IMG/VR virus record: IMGVR_UViG_3300021599_001808
Span: 1 to 33,446 of that record
DNA length: 33,446 nucleotides
Origin: a virus
Reading direction: 5' to 3' (one strand)
Position numbers and translations under genes: made by a program. Of the stretch, positions 8,101 to 14,689 are shown piece after piece. The notes below the pieces were generated by a model. That model saw only the letters and a program-made list of their open reading frames with translations. It did not search any database and was not told the DNA's origin. Numbering within the stretch: the first letter of the stretch is position 1; each line of letters starts with the position of its first letter.

Positions 8101-9430
8101 GGTAGGATATTCAAATACTACTGGATATGAAAATATATTCCTAGGATCTTGTGCTGGATATTATAATTCAACTGGTTATGGAAATAATTTTATTGGTATA
8201 AATGTCGGATATAATAACACTACCGGTTATTATAATAACTTCTTTGGTTATGGATATTCTTCTGGAAATACCACTGGAAGTTATAATAACTTCTTTGGTT
8301 ATTCTGCCGGTCAATGTAATACGACTGGAAGTTATAACAACTTCTTTGGTTATTATACGGGATGTTCCAACACCACTGGAGAGTGCAATAACTTCTTTGG
8401 GTATCAAACAGGATATTATAATGAAACTGGATGCAATAACAACTTCTTTGGTCAGTATGCAGGATTATGCAATACCACAGGATCCTACAATAATTTCTAC
8501 GGAACTTCATCTGGATATTGTAACACGACTGGAACTCGTAATAATTACTTTGGTAGTTTTTCTGGACTTTCTACCGCAGCATCATTTAAGGTTATTATTG
8601 GATCTGGATGCGTTCTTCAATATCCTTTTGATTCTCCAAATCCCAATAAAGACCTTCAGTTTGCCGTTGGTGTAAGAAGTGATTCTTTCTCATCCAGGTA
8701 TTGGATAACGGGTGATGAGAATATGAATCTGGTATTCTACAATTCAGTCATTTTTAATAATGATAATATAAAAATAGGATATTTTGCCGGATGTTGCGCT
8801 AATGGTGGCGGTAATAATGTTTTTATAGGGTATGGTGCAGGATATAATAATTCAGGAGCATCAGATAATAACTTTATAGGACAAGGTGCGGGGTATTATA
8901 ACACAACAGGACAATTCAATAGCTTCTTTGGAGAGCGTTCTGGAAATTCCAATACCATAGGATGTTGTAATAGTTTCTTTGGGAGAATGTCTGGATGCTG
9001 TAATACTACAGGATCTCGCAATAGTTTCTTCGGCACAAGATCTGGAAGTGATAATCAAACTGGAAATTATAATTTATTTTTGGGTGCTTATAGTGGAATT
9101 TCAACGGCATCTTCTAACAAAGTAATTATTGGAGTTGGTACTGTAATTAGTAGTACTAGATACCTATTTGATTCACCAGACACCACCAAAAATACTCAAT
9201 TAGCAATCGGTGCAAGAACTGATGCTAATCCAAGTAATTATTGGTTAGTAGGCGACGAAAACTTCAATGTTGGTATTGGAACCACCAATCCAACATCCAA
9301 ACTAACCGTAGGTGGTGATGTTAAGGTTGGGATCAATACCTCACAAGGTGTCATTCTCACTTCTCCAAACGGAACGGCATATCGTCTAGTCGTTGATGAT
9401 TCTGGTAATCTTTCTACTACACTTGTATAA
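5126..9430 (+). CDS. Giant tail-fibre gene, main C-terminal part
   Basis: The frame is open from 4970; TTG 5126 is only the first start-like codon and has no ribosome-binding site, so this is the continuation of the 4161 gene across the frameshift. In order: the rest of the propeller region (repeated FDLNGDIVWDRWF, KLDSSGSYVWKRFL), a linker to about 6160, block A of NNFFG..AG..NTTG 17-residue repeats (about 6340-7110), [14 protein letters not shown] and VGIGTT.P linkers with an inserted domain (7440-7880), block B (about 7930-8560), block C (about 8770-9090), then a last linker and the tip segment KVGINTSQGVILT ... GNLSTTLV. The blocks are rich in Asn, Gly, Phe and Cys and probably form a trimeric beta-roll shaft. 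Likely role: virion fibre for host attachment. Long internal DNA repeats make it prone to recombination. Confidence 0.82.
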   Translation: MNGDIVWDRWFNTRTAFGYNSDSLGYTKFNIDDSENIYFFTRTLDWDSFAPFPNPSYDGYGIGYLVEKYNSNLEFQWSKKINATVTGGDGTSEIFYGIPGAIEIDSNQNVYVIAPNNNERSRHPFGYDIFKLDSSGSYVWKRFLSTPGLSYETDNNNNETDSVLISKIEIKGNYLKFVGDVRTPNVSKDILGGDSNFNRETNPQTDWIEKYNSDTISTLVANLNINGDNIGLYGSYSVEDLEITRLHEYANFTTRDRSSLVVLDVVNSSGVSTNFYPLVSNVGIGTTVGVSTFTTGSIGLSTTTLKDINGGSTFAQYENYPHLKSDTRKLFDLTISGTTKLSKLIVRDIEFSSSGQSLHTIAIGYSSGFYKNTSGRGAETDYGACYNTFIGAYTTPGLESYNPIKFNNFIGYRSGNYMSQSCYNNFIGAFTGYYSGGCYNNFFGNCAGSFTSGSSRNVFIGCRAGSFMTFSNNSVAIGAAAGGWGGGYGAWSNIFIGSYAGAKTPDNMCYYGYNDGNIFIGGGAGCRSAGNYNIFFGAYAGAYNVTGAINNFIGYHAGEFNQTGNYNNFFGCCPGPNNTTGSYNNFYGNISGFCNTTGCYNNFFGNQAGYGNTSGCGNNYFGEQSGACNTTGSYNNFYGTSSGYCNTTGTRNNYFGSFSGNSTEASFKVIIGSANTLQDRFDSPSPDKDKQLAIGVRTDANPAEYWLVGNENFNIGIGTTNPTSKLQVGGTVTATAFVGDGSGLTNLPISSDFVRTSAGIHTLGNVGVGTTNPISKLTIDGVLSFAKENTVIDSENLNIIASTGVPAGFAGTDVSGGFVGAGYTISVGLSTFPTAPEFFSSYLVKGLNGNLNGKDASFSISRWNPAPKFGGIQYVVVDNYGYDFVVGEVITIPGTSIGGTSPGNDVKVYLNGVGPSRSHNIVIGKDAAVGFGSTTFYGNYNTVIGFEAGKCSNTSMDFPFANWWDGAGSNVIIGPKSGYYNQSYNNVFIGNKVGYSNTTGYENIFLGSCAGYYNSTGYGNNFIGINVGYNNTTGYYNNFFGYGYSSGNTTGSYNNFFGYSAGQCNTTGSYNNFFGYYTGCSNTTGECNNFFGYQTGYYNETGCNNNFFGQYAGLCNTTGSYNNFYGTSSGYCNTTGTRNNYFGSFSGLSTAASFKVIIGSGCVLQYPFDSPNPNKDLQFAVGVRSDSFSSRYWITGDENMNLVFYNSVIFNNDNIKIGYFAGCCANGGGNNVFIGYGAGYNNSGASDNNFIGQGAGYYNTTGQFNSFFGERSGNSNTIGCCNSFFGRMSGCCNTTGSRNSFFGTRSGSDNQTGNYNLFLGAYSGISTASSNKVIIGVGTVISSTRYLFDSPDTTKNTQLAIGARTDANPSNYWLVGDENFNVGIGTTNPTSKLTVGGDVKVGINTSQGVILTSPNGTAYRLVVDDSGNLSTTLV
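6340..7145 (+). repeat. Repeat block A of 17-residue fibre motifs
   Basis: Tandem, imperfect 51-base units code for NNFFG-xx-AG-xx-NTTG-type motifs, the last ones being regular and cysteine-containing (GYCNTTG, GACNTTG). The block ends with FKVIIGS, which caps the other blocks too. Confidence 0.75.
7007..7145 (+). repeat. 139-bp direct repeat, copy 1
   Basis: The sequence from tgcaataccacagg to ttattggatctg recurs at 8468-8606 at equal length with only about six differences. The copies are 1461 bp apart, a multiple of three, so exchange between them would keep the reading frame. Confidence 0.88.
7930..8606 (+). repeat. Repeat block B of 17-residue fibre motifs
   Basis: A second array of 51-base units (for example successive YNNFFGYSAGQCNTTGS and YNNFFGYYTGCSNTTGE), closing again with FKVIIGS. 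It differs from block A in the variable residues but keeps the Asn/Phe/Gly frame. Confidence 0.78.
8468..8606 (+). repeat. 139-bp direct repeat, copy 2
   Basis: Partner of 7007-7145. Most differences cluster near one variable position (GNSTEA versus GLSTAA in protein). Confidence 0.88.
8770..9090 (+). repeat. Repeat block C of 17-residue fibre motifs
   Basis: A third, shorter array with NSFFG in place of NNFFG (for example CCNSFFGRMSGCCNTTGS), capped by KVIIGVG. It is followed by the [20 protein letters not shown] linker found after blocks A and B and in the 1-1575 gene. Confidence 0.72.
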
Positions 9431-9435
9431 TTATT

Positions 9436-10155
9436 ATGGCAATTAATTTTCCAAATATACCAACACCAAATCAGGTATTTCAAGACCCAACCTCAGGTGT
9501 TACATACATCTGGGATGGATCTTCCTGGGTTGGAACAAACCCTGGTGGGGTTCTCTATGCAGAACAAGTATGGGCAGAAAACTTAACTGGTATTCATACA
9601 ACTAGAAAAGTTGGAATCAATCGAACTAATCCACAATTTGAACTAGATGTATCAGGAACAACAAGAATATCTGGACTAGTTACTTGCTCATCACTCCACG
9701 TTAATACAAATACTTTCATTTCGGGAATTACTACTATAAGTTCAACACTTGATGCCAAAGAAGTCAGAATCAAATCAACAGGTGAAAAATTAACCAGAGT
9801 AAGTGGAAATCTAGTTAGATTAAATTATAATTCTGATGGTGGTAATATTGGATACTGTACTGCACCCACCGGAGATATTACACTAGAAGTAACCGGAATT
9901 CCCACAGATTCTACATTCAATGAGCACTTAATTACTTTTTCAGTAGTGGTTGAACAAACAGGTATCGCAAGAACCTGTAATACAGTGAAATTAAACGGAG
10001 TAGTTGCCGACATTAAATGGCCAGATGGAATCCCTGGTATAGGGAATACCAATTGTTATGACATCTTTAATTTTACTGGTATAAATGTAATAGGATCTGC
10101 AAGTTCTACTGCTAACTACCTTGTATTGGGACTTGTAAATGGTAACTTTAAATAA
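9436..10155 (+). CDS. Fibre-like virion structural protein (239 aa)
   Basis: The start MAINFPNIPTPNQVF followed by DP.SG.TYIWDGSSWVG is a recurring N-terminal module of phage fibre and baseplate-linked proteins; the 12475 gene has the same one. Next come W..NLTGIHTTRKVGINRTNP, the common fibre linker, and a C-terminal beta-rich domain of about 110 residues (from EKLTRVSGNLVRLNY) that I do not recognise. It begins 5 bases after the giant fibre stop, so it is likely translated from the same late transcript. Role inferred: a short fibre or fibre-attachment protein. The N-terminal module probably anchors it to the baseplate or to another fibre. Confidence 0.75.
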   Translation: MAINFPNIPTPNQVFQDPTSGVTYIWDGSSWVGTNPGGVLYAEQVWAENLTGIHTTRKVGINRTNPQFELDVSGTTRISGLVTCSSLHVNTNTFISGITTISSTLDAKEVRIKSTGEKLTRVSGNLVRLNYNSDGGNIGYCTAPTGDITLEVTGIPTDSTFNEHLITFSVVVEQTGIARTCNTVKLNGVVADIKWPDGIPGIGNTNCYDIFNFTGINVIGSASSTANYLVLGLVNGNFK

Positions 10156-10157
10156 TT

Positions 10158-12452
10158 ATGCCTGCGTTTAGTACATATAATCGAAACGGATTTAATTCCA
10201 GACTTAGAGATCAGGGTATAACTAGACAGGTTTTCTCAAGATTTGGATCAACAGCAACAACATCAACAATTTCTCGTTCTTGTGTTGCCGAAGATTCCGA
10301 GTACTCAGTCTATGTAACTTCAAAGCAATCGAGTGGAGCAACACTTGTAAATCCCATAGTCTCAAAGTTTGATAAAAAGGGCGACGAGATTTGGAGTGTC
10401 GCAATAGAGGATACTTTTTCTGCCGATAAGTATACACTATATGCTAAAAATGTTAATGTACCTCTAAATGGAACCATAAGTGTAAATGTAAATTCTTTTA
10501 GTACAATCTCATTCTGGTTTTCAAAAATTACTGCGACCGGAATTGCTCCTTCTTCAGATTTATTGGCATCAACAACCAACAGTGTTTTCTGGATCGTTAT
10601 CAATAATGATCCAACTAGAAAATACAAATTATCATTTTCGGGAAATGAAACTGATTCTGGAACATATTATCGTCAATCAATTAATAAAAATCAATATGAT
10701 GCCACGAGATTTATAAATGATGTAAATTCTAATGTCATAGCACTGGGAGATACTTTTCAATTATTTTTTGAAAATACCTATAAGTATGATGAAATCCCGA
10801 TTGCAATTGATGCAGCAGATGACATTATTGTGGCATATAGATCATATAAAAATTCATCTTCTATTCTTTATAGTGATAATCTAAGTGGTAGTAATTGGAC
10901 GACTTATTGTGGAAGTTCTTCTAACTTTACACCAAACACAACAGATCTTCCGGCACCGAACGGAACATTTACGGCATCGAAAATAGTTAGAAATAATGTT
11001 GCAAGTTGTAATTCATCAACATCTTGGGGTAGACTTTGGAATTCATCTTCATTAGTTTCAACCGGAACAAACTATACCATAAGCATATATGTAAGAGGTG
11101 CAGTTGGTGGAGAAGTTGTAAGTTTTGGAATTGCCGATGGAAATGCCGCTAATTATACTTTAACGACTCAATGGCAAAAGATAACCTATACGGCAAATGC
11201 ACTGAGCACTTCAAGGGGGTTGCAAATATTCAGTAGTCAAACCAATATAACTTTTTATATGTGGGGTGCAAGAGTCGAGAGGACAAGTTTGATTGATACT
11301 GAAAGAAGATATAAGATATCGGTATTTAAATTGGCGAAAAACAATGGGAGTATTAAGTGGTTCAGTGAATTAAGTTTAAAATCTGATGCTTATATTGAAA
11401 GCTTTACGACTACGGCACAAAGTGATGTTAAGGCAATTACTACCGATTCAAATAAAAATATCTACTTATGTGGTAGTGCCTTTGCCGCACAAGGTCCAAA
11501 TAGTGGTGTAGGAAACAATTATGGATTTGTTACGAAATTAAATGAATATGGAAATTTAATTTGGAAGAGCTTAATGTATGCCTCTCAGGGTCCTATACCA
11601 GAATCTGCAACCGATGCGGCACAACAAATAACTTCATTATCACTCAGCCCAGACGGGTTCCTGTATGCCTCTGGTGGGAGCACTACAGTAAATGGTGCCG
11701 GTCCTTGCCTTTATAAACTAAACCCAACAACTGGAAACTTAGAATCTGGTTGGCCAGTAATGTACAATCTAGATGTAAGTTTAAATAAGTTTTTATTCAT
11801 AACAGAAATTGATACTGACAGTGAAGGAAATATCTATGGTATTGTGGGAAACTTGGGAGAACCAGAAAGTGTGTTTGACTATTCGGTTATAAAGTTTGAT
11901 TCAAATGGTAATTTATTGTGGTGCAATCGTTATGATACTAATGATACTACAGAATCGGGATATAATTTAATTATAGATAGGACAGATATAGTTTATGTAT
12001 CTGGACGTTGTGATACAGTTTTAAATGATAGGCCAGGAGTACTGGGATTAAATAAGGATGGAAGTGTCGAAGGGTTTAGGAGAATACGATATAGAAGAGA
12101 ACCTTTCATAGATGAAACTAGTATTTCAATGAGAAAATCAAAAACATTCTCAACTACACTCACTAGAAATCGCCATACATTTATTTTGAATGAGACTGGA
12201 TTGAATGGTTTTGTAATTGGAATGATACAGAAAGAAAAAACGAGTGTGGGCACATATGAAACTCCTTTGGATAGATATATTGTTAGTGGATCAAATCCGA
12301 TTATAACCGACATTATATCAATTTTAATTTCTAGGGGATATTTTATAGAATATGGAACTGATAATTATATGACACAGGCATTTGGAATTTCAAATACTAT
12401 ATCGCCACTATTAGATCACAGAGTTCTTTCTAAAGTTGAAGTTCCACAATAA
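10158..12452 (+). CDS. Beta-propeller-containing virion structural protein (764 aa)
   Basis: The product begins MPAFSTYNRNGFNSRLRDQG and has repeats of the SBBP beta-propeller type: D.nknIYLCGSA and SPDGFLYASGG strands each followed by segments such as FVTKLNEYGNLIWKS or IKFDSNGNLLWCNRYD. Between about residues 235 and 375 a separate module is inserted (LSGSNWTTYCGSSSNFTPN ... TFYMWGARVER), similar in layout to the carbohydrate-binding jelly-roll modules often found in phage fibres (WQKITYT core, then F.MWGA.VE). The same propeller motifs occur in the giant fibre at 4161-9430. It starts 2 bases after the upstream stop. Likely a surface-exposed, sugar-contacting structural protein; the ligand is unknown. 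Confidence 0.75.
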   Translation: MPAFSTYNRNGFNSRLRDQGITRQVFSRFGSTATTSTISRSCVAEDSEYSVYVTSKQSSGATLVNPIVSKFDKKGDEIWSVAIEDTFSADKYTLYAKNVNVPLNGTISVNVNSFSTISFWFSKITATGIAPSSDLLASTTNSVFWIVINNDPTRKYKLSFSGNETDSGTYYRQSINKNQYDATRFINDVNSNVIALGDTFQLFFENTYKYDEIPIAIDAADDIIVAYRSYKNSSSILYSDNLSGSNWTTYCGSSSNFTPNTTDLPAPNGTFTASKIVRNNVASCNSSTSWGRLWNSSSLVSTGTNYTISIYVRGAVGGEVVSFGIADGNAANYTLTTQWQKITYTANALSTSRGLQIFSSQTNITFYMWGARVERTSLIDTERRYKISVFKLAKNNGSIKWFSELSLKSDAYIESFTTTAQSDVKAITTDSNKNIYLCGSAFAAQGPNSGVGNNYGFVTKLNEYGNLIWKSLMYASQGPIPESATDAAQQITSLSLSPDGFLYASGGSTTVNGAGPCLYKLNPTTGNLESGWPVMYNLDVSLNKFLFITEIDTDSEGNIYGIVGNLGEPESVFDYSVIKFDSNGNLLWCNRYDTNDTTESGYNLIIDRTDIVYVSGRCDTVLNDRPGVLGLNKDGSVEGFRRIRYRREPFIDETSISMRKSKTFSTTLTRNRHTFILNETGLNGFVIGMIQKEKTSVGTYETPLDRYIVSGSNPIITDIISILISRGYFIEYGTDNYMTQAFGISNTISPLLDHRVLSKVEVPQ

Positions 12453-12455
12453 ATA
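12448..12455 (+). promoter_or_regulatory. Late promoter-like AATAAATA
   Basis: A 7/8 match to TATAAATA (NATAAATA form) overlapping the stop codon of the 10158 gene, 20 bases before the GTG start at 12475. The location suits a late promoter; the sequence is short and could be chance in AT-rich DNA. Confidence 0.5.
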
Positions 12456-12474
12456 GAGAAAAAAGAGAATAAAT

Positions 12475-13191
12475 GTGGCAATAAATTTTCCAATTAATCC
12501 TTCACCAAACGAAAGATTTACTGATCCAGTTTCAGATAATACTTATATCTGGAATGGTGAAGGGTGGATTGGATTTTCTGCCGGTGGATTAAGCAGGGAC
12601 TCTATTTGGGCAAGAGGTCCAGTAGGTATTCACACTCTCACTTCAGTAGGAATTGGGACGATTATACCCAATTATCCGGTTCATATTATTGGTGATACAA
12701 GAGTAGAAGGAACATTAATTGCCAATCAAATTAATACTATTGGAGTAGTAACTGCTCTTTGTTATTATGGAGATGCAAGATGCTTATCAAATCTTCCTGT
12801 AGGACTTCAGAGTAGGGCAGTTGTAAGTGATACTATTGCTAATATAGAGCATTTGGATACTGAATTGTATGAATTTAGTGGATTCAAGTCCTATGCTCTT
12901 ATAAAGATTCAAACAAATTCTTCTGCTTGGATACGACTATATACTGATAGTGTTTCTAGATCTGCCGATGTTTCTAATAGAAGTTTAAATGAAGACCCTG
13001 TTCCTGGAAGGGGTGTGATTGCAGAAGTTGTGACGAGAGAATTTCCTTTTCAACAAACTTTTACACCATACTCTATGGGAGGAAGTTCCGAAAACCCCCC
13101 AAGTAACACCATATATGCCGCAGTTACAAATCTTTGTGGAATCACTACAGATCTAACGGTTTCATTAACAATTTTACAATTAGAGGTATAA
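12475..13191 (+). CDS. Fibre-like virion structural protein (238 aa), GTG start
   Basis: GTG at 12475 is chosen because the product then begins MAINFPINPSPNERF, parallel to the 9436 protein. The N-terminal module (DP.SDNTYIWNGEGWIG) and the linker (IWARGPVGIHTLTSVGIGT) match that paralogue. The C-terminal 130 residues (from AVVSDTIANIEHLDTELYEFSGF) form a different domain, recalling small sheet domains used by cyanophage structural proteins, so the two genes share an anchor but not a tip. An ATG two bases upstream is out of frame and would make only Met-Trp-Gln. Role inferred: fibre or baseplate accessory protein. Confidence 0.75.
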   Translation: MAINFPINPSPNERFTDPVSDNTYIWNGEGWIGFSAGGLSRDSIWARGPVGIHTLTSVGIGTIIPNYPVHIIGDTRVEGTLIANQINTIGVVTALCYYGDARCLSNLPVGLQSRAVVSDTIANIEHLDTELYEFSGFKSYALIKIQTNSSAWIRLYTDSVSRSADVSNRSLNEDPVPGRGVIAEVVTREFPFQQTFTPYSMGGSSENPPSNTIYAAVTNLCGITTDLTVSLTILQLEV

Positions 13192-13200
13192 AATAAAAAA

Positions 13201-14688
13201 ATGACAATTAGCACAAATACAGTATATGTTAATAATGGTGTTCCTGGTTGGAACAGAGCAAATGTAATGCAGGGTCTAGAATCTGCATTTTCTTGGGCAA
13301 GATTGCACGGTGAGCCATTGACCGGATTGGTCCAATCAGTATCCGCAACTAGTGGTGGTGGAACATATAATGGTGGAGATGTAACTTGGTACGATAGAAC
13401 TCAAAATACAACTTCTGGTATTGGTACTGGCGCATCATTTAAAGTTGTAAGATCTGGAGCAACAGATACTGTAACTTCAGTTGTCATAAATCGACCAGGA
13501 AGAAATTACTCTAATGGCGAAACCCTAATTATATCTGCAGAAAATATTGGACGGGCTGTTAATGGAGCTGCTAATTTAAGTGTTACTATTAATACAATTA
13601 GGGACGGATTTGGAAATCCAGTTTCTTATGGAACAACTCAAACATTTTTTGATAAAGATTTTTCTGATGGAAATCCTTGGGGTGTTTTGAGGACTGTTCA
13701 AGATAATAGTAAGGCTTATGGGGAAACTTATTGGTATTTTAGAAATACAAGTACTAGTACGCTAGAAATAGGATCTTCCGCTAAATATCATCCATATTAT
13801 AGAAGATGGGCAGGAGAACCAGGATTTGATGGGGATACTAGTGATCCGACAACAAATGGTTCTAGTGATCTTATTACAGGTGGGTCATTAAAATCTACTA
13901 CAATTCAATATTCGAATGGGGATCAGAGTTATCCTCTAGAAATTTCTTGCTTCAGATCTGGATTAGATCCGGATTTTGCTATTTTCTCGTTCAAACAACC
14001 AACTCTAGCTTCTTCAACCCTTGCAAATCAGACGTATCAAACATTCTTCTTACATAATTACACCTCAACGTTTTTTGATTTAGATGAAGTTTGGATGGAA
14101 GGAATTAGTATTGTAAGTAGAGCAAATAGTTTCCAGACATCTTTTTGTGGTGCTAATTATACCAATGGTGCTACAAATTCTCCATCATTTAGGTTTGGAG
14201 TTTATGGTAGTGTAAGTAACAATAGTGACCATAAGATGTCACATTCTAGACGTGCAGCTGAAGCAGGATATTGGAGAGCTGGTCAAAATAGACCATGGAC
14301 TCAGTATCATTCTCAAGTATATGGAGGAACTAGTGGTTGCACTGGAGATACCACATCTAATGATTACAGTTATATTAATTATCAAACTACAACTGTAGCG
14401 ACTCAAAGAATTTACTACAGAAGTAACATTTTTGATGGTACAACTCCTGATATGAATTTTAATGCTGTGATTAAGGGGTTACCCATTAGTGCAACTTATG
14501 TTCCTTGCCCATATTATTTACCAGATGATATTGTCCTGATTGATTTCTACTACCCACAATCTTCGGCATTCATCGCTCAGTTTGATACAGTTACAATTAG
14601 TCCCACAGAAGTTTATACCGTAATTGATGCATCATATAATCAATCCGGAGCTACTAGAGGAATGTTACTCTGTGGAAGAATAATCTAA
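13201..14688 (+). CDS. Virion structural protein (495 aa)
   Basis: The 495-residue protein starts MTISTNTVYVNNGVPGW, has a Gly/Ser-rich beta region with two VSATSGGGTYNGGDVTWYD-like segments, and ends in a Tyr-rich C-terminal half (HPYYRRWAGEPGF, then RRAAEAGYWRAGQNRPWTQY). I recognise the overall type as one of the conserved structural proteins in the baseplate/fibre region of T4-like cyanophages, but cannot name a T4 counterpart. It follows the 12475 gene by 9 bases and the next gene starts 1 base after its stop, so expression is coupled. No enzymatic motif is seen. Confidence 0.7.
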   Translation: MTISTNTVYVNNGVPGWNRANVMQGLESAFSWARLHGEPLTGLVQSVSATSGGGTYNGGDVTWYDRTQNTTSGIGTGASFKVVRSGATDTVTSVVINRPGRNYSNGETLIISAENIGRAVNGAANLSVTINTIRDGFGNPVSYGTTQTFFDKDFSDGNPWGVLRTVQDNSKAYGETYWYFRNTSTSTLEIGSSAKYHPYYRRWAGEPGFDGDTSDPTTNGSSDLITGGSLKSTTIQYSNGDQSYPLEISCFRSGLDPDFAIFSFKQPTLASSTLANQTYQTFFLHNYTSTFFDLDEVWMEGISIVSRANSFQTSFCGANYTNGATNSPSFRFGVYGSVSNNSDHKMSHSRRAAEAGYWRAGQNRPWTQYHSQVYGGTSGCTGDTTSNDYSYINYQTTTVATQRIYYRSNIFDGTTPDMNFNAVIKGLPISATYVPCPYYLPDDIVLIDFYYPQSSAFIAQFDTVTISPTEVYTVIDASYNQSGATRGMLLCGRII

Positions 14689-14689
14689 T

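Noticed and set aside
6783-8675. Alternative + strand ORFs inside the giant fibre (6783-7202 and 8202-8675)
   Set aside because: They are out-of-frame readings of the same 51-base repeats, which explains why they resemble each other; no start signal precedes them.
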